A DNA stretch of 64,000 bases, taken from contig AP025043.1 in NCBI GenBank assembly GCA_036186865.1, forward strand, positions 30,761,996 to 30,825,995, read 5' to 3'. Positions 45,645-58,648 of this stretch are shown in pieces. The stretch is from Eustoma russellianum (lineage: Eukaryota; Streptophyta; Magnoliopsida; Gentianales; Gentianaceae). Each line of letters starts with the position of its first letter. Within the stretch, counting starts at the first letter, position 1. Below the pieces are notes generated by a model. It saw only the letters and a program-made list of their open reading frames with translations. It searched no databases and had not been told where the DNA came from. The position numbers and the translations under genes were made by a program.

Positions 45645-47165
45645 GTGCGGTTTTAGTAAATAAGATGCCTGCCAATGTACTTTTCGATAGCGGCGCAAGC
45701 CACTCCTTTGTAGCAAAGAGATTCACTAAGCACCTTGGCAGTTTGCCTGAATGGTTAGAAACTCCGTATCGCGTTCAAGCGGCCGGAGATCAAATTATGG
45801 TTTCATACCAGCTGTATCGAGATTGTGAATTGGAGTTTGAAGGACAAACATTCTCCGCCATACTGATTCCTATTCAGATGTATGACTTTGATGTCATATT
45901 AGGAATGGACTGGTTGGCCAAGAATCACGCCAATATTGATTGTCGGTTGAAGCAAGTGACAATGAAGAATGCTAAGATGGAGGAGGTAATATTTCAAGGA
46001 GATGCGGAACGGAAGAAAGTTCCCAAGAAGGCATATGTGTCCGTCGCGCAAGCACGCAAAGCATTAAGGAAAGGTGCTGAGGGATTCCTAGTGTATGCCA
46101 TGGATGTTACTCAGGAGGTACCGTCTATTGAGCAAATTCCAGTGGTCAATGAATTTCCTGATGTGTTTCCGGAGTATTTACCAGGAGTACCACCCCCGAG
46201 AGAAGTTGAGTTCGAGATTAACTTGGTTTCTGGGACAGAACCTATTTCTAAAGCTCCTTATAGAATGGCTTCGGCAGAACTGAGAGAGTTGAAGGAACAA
46301 CTGCAGGAGTTATTGGACAAGAAGTTTATCCGCCCTAGTGTATCGCCATGGGGAGCACCTGTTTTGTTTGTAAAGAAGAAAGATGGTAGCATGAGTCTTT
46401 GTGTCGATTATAGAGAGTTGAATAAAGTTACCATCAAGAATAAGTATCCCCTTCCACAAATTGAGGATTTGTTTGATCAACTCAAGGGCGCCAAGATTTT
46501 CTCTAAAATTGATCTCCGATCAGGGTATCATCAGTTGCGAGTGAAGGCCGAGGACATCGCGAAGACAGCCTTCCGCACAAGATATGGCCACTATGAGTTT
46601 TTGGTGATGCCGTTTGGATTAACAAATGCCCCTGCAGCTTTTATGGATCTTATGAATACCGTCTTTCGAGAACAATTGGACAAGATCGTTGTGGTATTCA
46701 TAGATGATATTCTGGTGTATTCCCCTGATGAACAAACTCACGCTGAGCATTTGAGAACCGTTCTAGGTATTCTGAGGCAGAAACAACTATATGCTAAGTT
46801 TAGCAAGTGTGAGTTTTGGTTAAGAAGTGTGGCTTTCCTAGGTCACGTGATATCAGAAGAGGGGATTGTTGTGGACCCGAAGAAGGTGGAAGCTATAACT
46901 GAGTGGCCTAGACCTACCAACGTCACCGAAGTGCGAAGTTTCTTGGGTCTAGCGGGTTATTATAGAAAATTTGTTGAGGGATTCTCAAGGATTGCCGTAC
47001 CTCTCAGTCGCCTTACCCAAAAGAAGTCCAAGTTTGAATGGACGGCGGAATGCGAGCAAAGTTTCACGGAGCTTAAGAAGAGATTAACGACAGCTCCAGT
47101 ATTGGCTCAACCCTCCGGAACTGATGGGTTTGTGATTTATAGTGATGCGTCAAAGAATGGGTTAG
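45645..47165 (+). CDS. pol: Element A pol, second exon-like block (protease, RT, RNase H start)
   Basis: Open throughout. Protease with 'LFDSGASHSFVA' (about 45678-45713). RT with 'VDYRELNKVTIKNKYPLP', 'KIDLRSGYHQL', 'MPFGLTNAPAAF' and the catalytic 'FIDDILVYS' (about 46699-46725). Then the RT-RNase H connection 'EVRSFLGLAGYYRKF' and the first RNase H Asp in 'IYSDASKNGL', at the very end of the block. The start Met sometimes assigned near 45608 lies inside the intron and is not needed. All catalytic residues I can check are intact. If unspliced, the frame stops just after 47165. Confidence 0.92.
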
Positions 47166-47235
47166 GTACGTAAATTATAGCATAAGGTTATGATCTTGTA
47201 TGTCCATTAAGTTTAGACTAATATCTTGTTTGTAG
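47166..47235 (+). other. Probable intron 2 of element A gag-pol (70 bp)
   Basis: AG before GTACGTAA (near-consensus donor), GACTAAT at about 47216 as a branch-point match, and acceptor TTGTTTGTAG. Length is at the plant minimum and the interior is AT-rich with stops. Removal keeps the RNase H frame (phase 1) and restores normal spacing between its first Asp and the Glu of 'HDLELAA'. Confidence 0.82.
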
Positions 47236-49082
47236 GTTGTGTCTTAATGCAAAACGAACGAGTCATCGCATATGCCTCAAGACAGTTAAAGCCTTATGAA
47301 CAAAACTATCCCACGCATGATCTTGAACTTGCCGCGGTTGTGTTCGCCTTAAAGATCTGGCGGCATTATTTGTATGGAGAAAAGTGTGCGGTATTCATGG
47401 ATCATAAGAGTTTAAAGTATCTGTTCTCACAGAAGGAATTAAATATGAGGCAGCGGAGATGGTTGGAATTACTAAAAGACTATGACCTGACCATTCATTA
47501 TCACCCGGGAAAGGCTAACAAGGTAGCCGATGCCTTAAGCAGGAAATCCAGCCATGCGAGGCAATCACCACTAGAGAGAGAGATTGAGGAATTTGGTTTG
47601 GATTTGGTGGAATCCACGGTGAACGTCCTGACAGCATTGATTATCACACCGGGTTTGATTGATCGGATAAAGGAGGCTCAGAAGAAAGATAAGGCTCTAA
47701 GTGAGACAATGGAAAGGGTGAAACATAGTCAAGTTGAAGGATTTCGGACCAAAGAGGATGGGAGCTTATGGTTTAGGGAAAGATTATGCGTACCGGATGT
47801 TGACGAACTTAGGAAGGAAGTTTTGCAAGAAGCTCATAATTTGAGGTTATCAATACACCCCGGCAGCACCAAGATGTATAGAGATCTCAAGCAATACTAT
47901 TGGTGGTCTGGGATGAAAAGACATATTGCGGAATTCATAGAGAGATGTTTGGTTTGTCAACAAGTCAAGGCGGAACACCAAAGGCCTGGGGGATTGTTGA
48001 TGCCGTTGGAAATTCCGGAGTGGAAATGGAAACATGTCACGATGGATTTCGTAGCGGGATTACCAAAGACCAGAAGTGGATGTGACATGATTTGGGTCAT
48101 CGTGGATCGTTTAACAAAGTCTGCACATTTCCTACCTGTTTCAAGTGAAGCACCTCTTGACAAGCTAGTGAATGTATATATGGAGAATATTGTTAGCTTG
48201 CATGGTGTCCCGGTGAGTATAGTGTCCGACCGAGATTCACGGTTCACATCTAAGTTTTGGACAGCATTTCAGAAAGCCATGGGTACAGAGTTAAGGTTGA
48301 GTACGGCGTATCATCCACAAACCGATGGACAGTCCGAGCGGACTATTCAGACCTTGGAAGATATGTTAAGGGCTTGCGTGCTGGATTTTAAAGGGAGTTG
48401 GGATGGAATGGTAAAGCTGATGGAGTTTTCTTATAACAATAGTTACCACAGCGCGATTGACATGGCTCCTTTTGAAGCTTTGTATGGAAGGAAATGTAGA
48501 TCTCCGGTTTATTGGGACGAAGTAGGCGTGAGGACCATTACCGAACCTGAGCTATTGGAGAAGACGCTAGAAAAGGTGAAAGTCATTCGGGAAAGACTCA
48601 AGACGGCTCAGGATCGCAATAAGAGTTGGGCAGATTCCAAACGACGACCATTGGCATTTGATGTGGGTGAAAAAGTTTATTTGAGAGTATCACCCACGAA
48701 GGGCGTTATGAGGTTTGGAGTCAAAGGCAAGCTAAGTCCTCGCTTTATTGGTCCCTATGAAATACTGGAGAAAGTGGGAGCCTTGGCATATAGGTTAGCT
48801 TTACCTCCCATGTTGGCGCAAGTTCATAATGTCTTTCACGTGCCACAACTAAGGAAGTACGTGACGGATCCAAGTCATGTACTTGAAGCTCAACCTTTGG
48901 AACTCAAAGACGATGTTACATATGAAGAGATACCCGTGAAAATTGTAGACCGGAAGGATCAAGTGTTGAGGAAGCGAGTAATACCTTATGTGAAGGTTCA
49001 ATGGAGCAATCACACAGAACGTGAGGCCACTTGGGAACTCGAAGAACAAATGCGGGAGAAGTATCCTCAACTCTTTGATTAA
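47236..49082 (+). CDS. pol: Element A pol, third exon-like block (RNase H, integrase, chromodomain)
   Basis: Uninterrupted. RNase H: Glu in 'THDLELAAVVFAL', Asp in 'FMDHKSL', Asp in 'KVADALSRK'. Integrase zinc-binding H-H-C-C: 'IHPGSTKMYRDL' to 'CLVCQ' (about 47850-47960). Core: Asp in 'VTMDFVAGLP', Asp in 'SDRDSRF', Glu in 'DGQSERTIQTLE' (48036-48360). GPY/F: 'LSPRFIGPYEIL' (about 48730). C-terminal chromodomain from about 48910, with 'VPYV'-like 'IPYVKVQWSN' and 'EATWELEEQM', ending in TAA at 49080-49082. In chromoviruses this domain guides integration to certain chromatin; that role here is by family. Confidence 0.93.
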
Positions 49083-49113
49083 GGTACGTAAGTTTCGAGG
49101 ACGAAACTTTTTG

Positions 49114-49127
49114 TAAGGGGGGTGGAA
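49114..49127 (+). other. Polypurine tract of element A
   Basis: TAAGGGGGGTGGAA just before the 3' LTR. Confidence 0.85.
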
Positions 49128-51836
49128 TGTCATACCCCGTAACTTTTAAGCACGACATTCAATACGTTAGGTCAACCTTAAACACAATTTGATTGATGAT
49201 GTAGGATGTGCAACGTAGTAAAGATAAGAAGTGGGGTTAAAAGTAGAATAAAGGTAATTAAAGAAAATTACCTAAAAGGTCCCTACTAAGAGATAGGGAG
49301 TTACACCACTTTTAGTATAACTCCCCATCTCAACCTAGGGGACGGTTATTGCACAAAAGAGGAGAGGAAAAAACGCCTAGGAGGAAGAAAAGGAAGAAGA
49401 GAGAGAGAAGAAGAATAAAGGAAGAAGAAGAAGGCTAACCTAGGTCCAATTCGTCTCGAAATTCTAGCACACACTCGTAAGCTTATCTCGATTCCAAGGC
49501 AAGTAATCTTTCTATACGCTTTATGCAAATTTTGATACTTAAGGCCCTATGTTCTTACAAAGGGAAAACATGAATCACACATTAGTAATCTTGTCTTGCC
49601 TATGTTAAATGCTTTACTATATGTAAGTTTTGTTGCTAGTTGCGTAAAGTCCTGTTCTTTGGGCCATATCTCTGAAATTAGTTATGTGGTGTTTGTTGTT
49701 TGTCAAGCATGCCCAGGAAGGTGTATATATTGATGTACTTTTCGTTGTGCTCTACTCTTATGTTGATTGTCTACCTTAAACGTTGAGAGTAAGTGCAAGG
49801 AATTGAGGGATGATGATGGCATTGTGAGAGACTTGTTGTGTTGGGAAAGTTGATGAGATCTTTTGAAGGTTGTGAATGATTGCAGGTTAGAGTGGATATT
49901 GTTAGACATAATTAAGCATCAATTCATGTTTGGATGTGTGTTAAGTAGGATGAATCTAGATGTTAAGATGGATCTTTAAGTATTGAAAATGAAAAGGTTG
50001 AAGAAGGAGGGTGTTGGGGAGGAATTTACTGCAGAAAAACTGCAGTTTGGCATCGTCAGAACACTTCGAACGCCTACATTAGGCGCTCTATGTCACATTA
50101 GGTGCCTAATGTAGCGTTCAATGTGTCCTGAAGCTTTCCCGTACAGAGAAACTGCAGTTTAGAACCATCAGAACACTTCGAACGCGTACATTAGGCGCTC
50201 TATGTCACATTAGGCGCCTAATGTAGCGTTCAATGTGTCCTGAACCATCCCCGAACACTTCGAACACCTACATAAGGCGCTCTATGTCACATTAGGCGCT
50301 TCATGTAGGCGTTCAATGTCTACGGGATATCCTCGAACACTTCGAACGCCTAGTATAGGCGCTCTAAGTCACTATAGGCGCTTCATGTAGCGTTCCAACC
50401 ATACTGGAAGTCTTTTTGACCCCTTTAGGTGCCCTATGTACGTGTCGTAACCTTATACACTTCTTTTGAACATGAAGCGCAAAGGTAATTGAGCTGTAAA
50501 TGAGGTGTAGATGGTAAGTTTGATCAAGTTAGAATAAGATTGAATCTTGGGTGAATTCGTAAGAAGAATGGGCTTGGAAGGATACAACCATGGAGTGTTT
50601 GAGGTGCAAAACTGTATACTTGATAAGTACGATATATGAATGCGTGTGTTACTTGTTTAATACGAAGTTGCATGTGCATCCTGCATCATGACATGGGTAC
50701 TTGCATTTGATTTGAGATTTGCTTTGCAAAAGAACATGTGATTACAAGGAAGGTTTAAAGTTTTCGAAAGACAAAATGGCTGCTGGTTGATCGCAGGGTA
50801 TAAAAGTCACGTCTGCGAAAGCAGGGTATAAAAGCATGATCTGTGAATCACTAGCAGGGTATAAAGTATTTTATGGGGCCGTGGACCTATCAGCACGGAA
50901 AATAAAGTATTTTATGGGGCCGTGGACTTATCAGCACGGATATATGATATATGTAATGGGGCCGTGGACCTATCAGCACGGGGTATAAAGTTATATGTTA
51001 TGGGGCCGTGGACCTTTCAGCACGGGGTATAAAGTTCTGTTTGCTGTGGACTGATCACCCACAGGGTATAAAGTTCTGCTACGCGAAGAATATGATATGT
51101 AAAGTGATGAAATGTTTTGTGAAAGGACATGCATGACATGTTTATGAAAGAAGACATATGCATGGGTGTTGTGTGTGATTTTAAAGAAGAACATGCATCA
51201 TGGTACACGAAGCATAAGACTTGACATGCAAGAAACGTGGCTAGTGTATGACTTGCTTATGTGATACGTTGTTTTAATACATGTTGGTTCTCGTACCTGT
51301 GTACATATATGTGTTTTATCTGTTTCGAGGAATCCTTATTATGATGCTATTTGTTAACCCGAGCACCTTATTTTTGGGCAATGTTTTATACACTGGTGAC
51401 TCGTCGTTTGTGATTCCGTAAGGTGTATAGACGGGTTACTTGCTGGCAATAATTTTGCTATGAACAGTTACTCTGTTCCTTTTCAGGTGAGCCTGAATAT
51501 GAGTTGATATTTATCGAAGACGACGGCGAGTGGGCTCAATGGGATGATGGACATGGGAATAGATAGATGCTGGACTACTTCCTTTAAGTTTGGAAACTCA
51601 TTGTTATTATGTTGTTCTAAAACGTATGTTGGCTAGATGAACAAACACCTTTTATTTCCGCTGTAGTTCCTGGTTGTATTATTGACGATGAAGGTTTAAA
51701 TTTTATGACGTTTCCGCTGGTTTTTATCTTACATTATGAAGGATGTACGCTTGATCTGCTTGACGCTTCGTAGTTCTCATAGTAGGCTACGGCGAGTGCA
51801 CTGGTCCCGATGACGATATCGGGCCGGGGCGCTACA
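49128..51836 (+). repeat. 3' LTR of element A
   Basis: 2709 bp, same length and nearly same sequence as 41496-44204, including both arrays (about 50060-50395 and 50797-51076). Differences seen are single substitutions and balanced one-base indels. Confidence 0.95.
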
Positions 51837-51841
51837 TCAAG
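51837..51841. repeat. Target-site duplication TCAAG (right)
   Basis: Identical to 41491-41495. Confidence 0.92.
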
Positions 51842-54517
51842 CCTCATCAAAGAAGGAATCTTGCACTCATAAGTGTAAGATTTAAGTATCCAAGGCAAGT
51901 ATTCTTCTTATCTTTTACAAGAATGTTGAAAAATGAGTCTCTTATGTTCATATCAAAGACCGGATCATGCATGCATATGCCAAAATGAAGCTTCTATCAC
52001 TAAGTTATGAAAACTGTACTTGCATGTCTAGATTGTGCATGCATATGTATGTTTCTTGTATAGTTCAAGAATGTGGTTAATGTGGTCTTCAAATTGAACA
52101 TGCATGGACAAAAATCATGGGTGGACATCCCTAGGGTATGTGTACAACCTAAAAAATAAAGGGCAAATATGCATGTCTCATCTTTTATACAAAATGAGGG
52201 TAAATGAGTACACTTTCTTGAAAAGTGTACAAAAACGTCTTTAGAACATCAACTCCTTATGTGCATGAAGGGATGCCTATTGATGTTTCATTGGCATGTG
52301 TTTAGAAGTACATTTACATGATTATGATCATACTATAGCATGTCGATGGTACAATATTCATTACATTGCAATGCTTGACATAAGAGTTTTCATTTTTGAT
52401 GATATCATCATATATGCCTCGGTTGCCTTCCAAGATGGGGCTGTTTTGAGTCTTCATCAAAGACCATGGATTCTTTACCATCTTCATGATGTGTATTTTG
52501 ATGACCATAGTCTAAGAAGCTATGATTGCATGTATGTTGTCCTCCTACGAACTTGCATGTAAAGATGATACTAGCATCATCACAATATAGACCTTAAGAG
52601 TATATTTATGAGATGTAGTTTTGTTGCAAGCCAAGTATGTTTAATTTGTGAAATGTATGCATTAACATGTTATATTTATCCATGGTAAAATATAGTACAA
52701 TTTAATGTGATCATGTTACAATTTGCACGCAAGCACAAGATGGACAAATTAATGATGGTGAGTCTATAAACTTTCGGCCATTAGGCCTTTTTGACACCAA
52801 TGTGATGATTTCATTTAAATGCTTAGGTTCATATGATTATATGTATTGAAGTACATGGTATATACGATAATTCCTTGAACGAACAAATTAATAATCATGA
52901 AAAAGGATAAAGTACAAAAAGGGGCTGTTTTGGGCCCATTGACAGAAACTTATACCTTAAGGGCCTTTTGGTCATTTCCACTTTAAGAATGATGACATAT
53001 GGACTGTTTTGGAAAGTTCTAACAATAATCATGAAAGGATTATATTAATAAAATAAGAATGAGGCTTAATACACGATTAAGGGCTGTTTTACCACCCTCA
53101 AAACTAGACCCCTTAGAAGAAAGACAACAAGGGAATAATGGTCAATTTACATAACACACGATATGACCAATACCCAAATAATAAACTGTAGAAGCCGAGT
53201 GTTATATGACCTTAGAACCATTCTGAAAACCAAGCATCATCATACGCATATTGACATCATGATTTCAAAACCCATGAGTTTTTATTTACATACACTTTTA
53301 TGAAACGAGTATTGTAAGAAATGTTTTAAAGTTTATCATGATTAAAGAATCGTACCGCGAGACGAATGATTCCATACGACTTATGCATGATGGTTGAGGG
53401 TAACACCTTGTCCGAAAAAAGGGATCTCTGCCTTCTCTGTTACGTCTACGACGTTTTATATGGTGTGCTGCCTGATGTCTGGTCTAGGAGGAGGATGTCA
53501 GGGGCAAATGACGTTATGATTGACTGTAACACCGTGTCCGGGACTCAGGATCTTAGTCATAACGCGTTACCGTTAGTCTGAGGTACATATGATGTAACAC
53601 TGTAGTTGGACAATCGAGATTCATAGACGGTACTAAAGGCTACTCGCAGAATCATTGAGCATGTCGTGGGTACCATTCTTATGTTACGAAAAGTGCTATA
53701 GCCAATGTATGTCATGTCATGTTTATGTACGTACGAAATGAAATGTTTTTCGAAAGTTCTACAATGCATACATCACCATCATGTCTCACGAAGCTTTAGT
53801 GCCCTATGACTCTCAAAATACGATGCACATTATGACTAAGGATTAGCAAGCAACAAAACCTTAAAGATTGCACACAAGATTGATACCAACGATATGCTAA
53901 GATAAGGATGATCAAAGGAAGAATCTATTTAATTTACGATGTTCTATCTATGATATTTCCTCTTGAAGGTTCTTCTCTTACATGATATTTGTCGGATTTA
54001 CTGTACTGCTTTCCTATATTGACTTCTTAACCGTTACTTCCATACATGTTGTACATATGATATCTGTTCTATACTTCACTGTATTATCTCCACTACCTCA
54101 ATCCCCATGCATGATCCACTTAACGAATCTAGGCGGAAATACTTGCCAAGCGATTCGTTATTGCTCACCCCTTTATTTTACCATGCAGATCCATAGGACC
54201 CTGAGCCAGAGTTCGTAGAGGATGAGCCACGAGACTAGGTGTGGAGAGCTGGCTAGTAGCCTGCAGTGGCACCTTTTGTATTTTGTTTTTCAGCTATGTA
54301 CTTATGACATTTTGTATTAGTGATGTACTGATGACACTACTTCGGATGTAATAGTATGTACTTATATCGATGTTTATTTCTGCTTATGTTACTTTGTTCA
54401 GCTATTAGATACATGTTATGACGATGTGTACATAATTGTTGTCGACACTTTGTACTTCTCGTGGCAGAGTACCTGGGTGCACCGTGCCGAGACCCTGCTT
54501 TCGGGCGAGGCTCTACA
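51842..54517 (+). repeat. 3' LTR of element B, second part
   Basis: Continues the LTR after element A from 'cctcatcaaagaag' and ends 'ggctctaca'. With the first part it makes about 4281 bp against 4241 in the 5' LTR. It is visibly more diverged from its partner than the two LTRs of element A are from each other. Confidence 0.9.
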
Positions 54518-54522
54518 CTAAA
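54518..54522. repeat. Target-site duplication CTAAA (right)
   Basis: Identical to 33958-33962. Confidence 0.85.
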
Positions 54523-54666
54523 ATTTTCTACTCGTCGAGTAGATAATTAAGATCACGTTAGTTTCTACTAATCATTAGTGAAACTAATCATAACTTAACT
54601 CAAAGCACGTTGCTAACCAAAGTTTGCAACTTGACCCATTTCAAATTCTTTCCAATTTCTCAAACA

Positions 54667-54671
54667 ATATT
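54667..54671. repeat. Target-site duplication ATATT (right)
   Basis: Identical to 32582-32586. Confidence 0.75.
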
Positions 54672-55605
54672 TACATTTTAGTTTAAATTTGATGAAAATT
54701 TTTGCTGGTTAACAGAATAACGACATAAAGAGGAAAGAGCCAACCTTTTAAACAAGTGAGAAATGGCAATGTGATTATTCTTTTCACTAGTGCCGGGCAA
54801 AAATAATTCTTTTCTTCGTTTGAACAATATTTGCAACTTATTATAAGTCATATATATTGGTTAAATTAATTCAATTAGTAGATCATTTTTTTACCCTTGG
54901 TTTTAAAAATATTTTCTTTAGGTCATCGCACTGGATGTGACCTTTTGAAAAAGGGTTTCACCACAAAACATTTGTTTCTTTTAATTTTTTTTTTTTTGGA
55001 AAAGGCAAAGAAACACTAACTAGAATAGAACAAAAGTCGAGGAAACAGTCCATTGCTTCTGATGACATAGATCAAGTTTAAGCATTATGCATAACTTTGT
55101 GTCCTACCAACCCATCAAGTGAGACATGTATAATCTCCCGTTGGAATTGAGAGGGTATCATGATATTCGAAACAAATAACGTGGCACTTCAAACTATCAT
55201 GGGCGGCTCAGTGCCCTTTCATTCACTTTATGCCCATTTTCATTCTCTAGCCATTGATTTCAAATGAGCAATACTACTCCAAGAATTATGATGTCCTTGA
55301 AAGAATGAAACATAATATTATCCCGACAAGTCCAATTTTTCTATCAATATTTTCTGGATAACATCTTTTGACAATCGTTAAAAGCTTAGCAATTCACTCT
55401 AATTTTATAGAATACATTATTGCCCTTATATTTTTCTTTTGTCCGTTACTTTAAATATTTGTAGGGTCAATAGTTCATGTTATCAAACAATTGAATAACT
55501 TCATAGCTCAGATATCACCTATACTTATCCCCTGTAATCGAGGTGTGTGTAAATAGCCAAAGCTTTTCGTGGACAATCAGTTGAAATTATGCAGATTATG
55601 ACTCA
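54672..55605. other. Unassigned sequence, continuation of the host target
   Basis: Continues from 32581 across the three-layer insertion. AT-rich, with a T run at about 54977-54998. I see no protein motif, LTR or RNA gene. Confidence 0.5.
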
Positions 55606-58600
55606 TGAACATCCCATAGGCTTACACTAGAAGGAGAGGTTGAATAGGTGGTGCGGAAAGTGTGGTTTTTAAAATTTGTTTGAACCTAAGCATTTCAACT
55701 TCTGAAAACAGATCCTGTTTTCAGAACCAGTTTTAAAACGTTTTTAAAACCAGGTTAGAGGTCTCCAAAAATTCTGAAATTTTTAGAGAACTTAGCCTCA
55801 GATGTTATGAGGGTCCTCTAAAAATTTCAAATTAAAATTCAACATGTAACCCCTTCAAACACCGTTGGTACTCAGATTGGTCGAATCTGCCAGAAACGGT
55901 AGATGGTTTTGAAAAATTTATTCCTATTTGTGTGAACGTCCAAATGCTCTGAAAATTTGGCCACTAACTCCTTATATACTATATTTAAATGGGTTGAAAC
56001 AGTTTTGTAAAATTCTTTTGGGAAGTAGGTCAACTACAATCAAAGTCTCAACCTTTGCAAGTCTGAAAATTAGACTGCACTAGTCTCAGAACTTTTGATG
56101 TTTGATTGACTTATACTTATCCAAAAGGGTTGAAACTTGTGCCAAATTAACCCTAGAACGTGTGAGTATATTTCTGAAACTTTTCGTGATTTTTAAAATT
56201 CGTTAACTATTTTTACGAATGCGAAAAAGAAGGATAATCAGTACAGTAACTGAAAAGTAAATGCAGAAAGTAAATGGCACCAAGAATTTTATACTGGTTC
56301 AGTTATAAACAACCTACTCCAGTCTTCAAGGAACACCTTCCCTGGTTCACACTAATCACACACACGCAATACACCTTACCACAGAGTTGATAGAGTTACA
56401 CCTAACTCCAACCCTTTACAAACCTTGTATGACGAGTACAATTCACACGAACACCACCACCTTGCAAGAATGAAGATTGATCACACCTTGATCAATCTTT
56501 TACAAAGATGTATAATGAGTGGTGGTCTATATCAAGCCTATTCAAGATTGAAAGATATGGATATAATAGGCTTTACAAGAAGAAAGAAAGAAAAAGAATG
56601 TAGAAAAAGAAGAGCTAGGCTTTTTGATCACTTTGAATTGCAATGCTTGTACTTCTTTTGTTTGCTCTCTTCTTTCCTTATAATGGTGCATGGCTGTCCC
56701 CTAGGTGGTGTCTCCCCCTCTTGAAAATTATCTTTTAAGTCCTTGAGAGAGTGTAAGACATCATTGTGACAATGTCTTGCTTACTTGGCGTCTTCTTATT
56801 GGATGATCATTTAGTCTTCGCTTACTTGGCACCTTCTCATTGGATGAATGTTGTCATCATTGATGACTTGGAAAAATCTGAGAATTTCACTTAAACATGT
56901 GCCAAAAATCATCACAAAATTACTTCCATAAATCATAAGATATATCACATAAATTGCAAGACATCAAATCCTTCCCAAACTTAATGAAAAAATCGGCCAA
57001 CTAGTAATATTGCCATGCTGAAAATTCAGCATGTGTATCATTCCATTTCTTTCAAAATAATGCCCAATTTACCTTGATTTTTTTCTTTAAAAATTGAATC
57101 ACCAAGTTATGGTAAGTATTGCTATCACATAAGAAATGAACTTGGACACAATTTAGACTAATAATTCGGCCACCACAAGTTGTACACATGCTGAAAAATT
57201 TTCAGCATGTGTGATATATAAAATATCACTCTTTATTGATTTAAATAATATTCAAATCACTTCCATTTCTTCTTCCAATCAATCACATAATAAAAGATGA
57301 TGAAATATATCACATTCAATGTCATAAAATCGGACACCCTATGTTTAGCATGCTGAAATTTTCAGCATGTGATATAAGAGAGATATATTTTGAATTCTTA
57401 CCATTTGTAGCTTCTCTCTTCAATTCACCAACATTGTATGATTGATCCTTGACCAATCAATATGCCAACAAGGCTCCAAATAAGCTCCATCTCAGCTGTA
57501 GGTCGCGTTGGAAATGATTGTGCATGTGGTGAAATTTATTTTTGCTAACTTTGTAAAATAATGCACATTTAATAATACACACATGTTATATTCCAATCAG
57601 CCCTTAATTTAATTTTCTAGAACACTTTAAGATGTATATCATATGTAAAAAGTGTCTAGATACGTGTCACATGATGTCCCAAAAACGTTCCATGTGTTGT
57701 GTGCGTAGAAAACCGAATTTTCGATATTTATCGATTACCCGATTTTTCTATAATTTAAATTCCAACTTTTGCACATGTTATATATATTATGTTATACATA
57801 ATATATATAATATATACTTTAAATCTCAGCACTAGGCTGGTCTAAAGCGGTACCATTTACATGTGACAAAAATTAAACTTGGAATCTTCACATTTTGGCC
57901 TTAATGTGGAGTAATTTGTGTGTGCCAACATGGAAAGTATTTTTGCCTGATTTTTCAGTGATGTGCACGAAATTTACATCAATTTTTGATGTATAGGGGC
58001 TGGCCATTTATTTATGGAAAGTACGTGACACGTTGGCGAAGTTTCGGTATTCGCCCGATACGACAATTTTTGGTTTAGAACCTTTTATCGTGTCGTATTT
58101 AATTTGTCTTCACCATATCTTATATCATATGATATAAGACCTGAATATACTCATAAATATGAGTTAAGTATAGTGGTGTGACGTTAACGTACGTATGTAA
58201 AATATATAACGCATCGGTAGTACGTTGGAATACATGTGTATGTGCCTTTTTCAAAAAATCTGAAAATATGTGTAATATATATGTATATTGGCGTGTGTAA
58301 TTAAGATGGGGAGGAGGAGAAAACTTTCCTTCCTTAGCTTTGTTGCCTTTGTGCCTTTTCTAAATGTGGCTTCCTTTAATGAGCTACTTAGTTTATTAAA
58401 CTAAGTACTTCACTTAATGAACTAGTTTAGTTCATTAATGGTGGCACCTGGAAGTAGTATAAACACAACAAATGTTTGCCATATGATGTAAGCTTTAACG
58501 CTTCATGGCTCGTTAGTACGGCAACATAATATATAAGCTAAATAAGGCAAGTAATGGCAAGATATCATGCATACATGTACGCGTTTATATATATCATGCA

Positions 58601-58646
58601 TTTAAGTCACTTATTTTGAAATCACTCAAACCCCCTTATCTCTACA
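55606..58646 (-). repeat. 3' LTR of the minus-strand SIRE copy
   Basis: LTR start TGTAGAGATAAGG at 58646 next to the polypurine tract. The far end is less sure: homology with other SIRE LTRs fades after 'ccttctagtg' (55628), and the nearest CA end is at 55606. The three palindromes recur near 57015, 57186 and 57350. The frame at 56425-56724 is a reverse-strand accident. Confidence 0.87.
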
Positions 58647-58648
58647 AT

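Larger units (their letters stand above)
41496..51836 (+). mobile_element. Ty3/gypsy element A (Tekay-type chromovirus), complete
   Basis: 10,341 bp: 5' LTR 41496-44204, primer-binding site 44207-44218, gag-pol 44487-49082 in three exon-like blocks, polypurine tract 49114-49127, 3' LTR 49128-51836. TCAAG is duplicated at 41491-41495 and 51837-51841. The two LTRs are the same length (2709 bp) and differ by about one percent by eye, so insertion is recent compared with its neighbours. The order protease-RT-RNase H-integrase and a C-terminal chromodomain place it among chromoviruses, most like Tekay/Del. Confidence 0.95.
33963..54517 (+). mobile_element. Ty3/gypsy element B (gag-only), split by element A
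   Basis: 5' LTR 33963-38203, primer-binding site 38206-38218, a 1.7 kb internal part with a gag remnant only, then the 3' LTR 39891-54517 interrupted by element A. CTAAA is duplicated at 33958-33962 and 54518-54522, and the copia LTR continues on both sides. Its 3' leader ('aagtttcaaggacaaaacttttt') is almost the same as element A's ('aagtttcgaggacgaaacttttt'), so it belongs to the same chromovirus group. With no pol it would depend on enzymes from another element. Confidence 0.9.
32587..54666 (-). mobile_element. Solo Ty1/copia LTR, minus strand, split by gypsy element B
   Basis: Its main part (32587-33962) is the reverse complement of the plus-strand solo LTR: the same GAGCTC-rich leader, TATA region, and 'gaatcactca...cgggtgaatgagaaattaatg' block near the LTR start. 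The last ~144 bp, corresponding to the LTR's first bases, lie at 54523-54666, after the inserted element. The two pieces together make 1520 bp. ATATT is duplicated at 32582-32586 and 54667-54671. The termini are somewhat eroded (TGTGGG at the left end). Confidence 0.85.
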
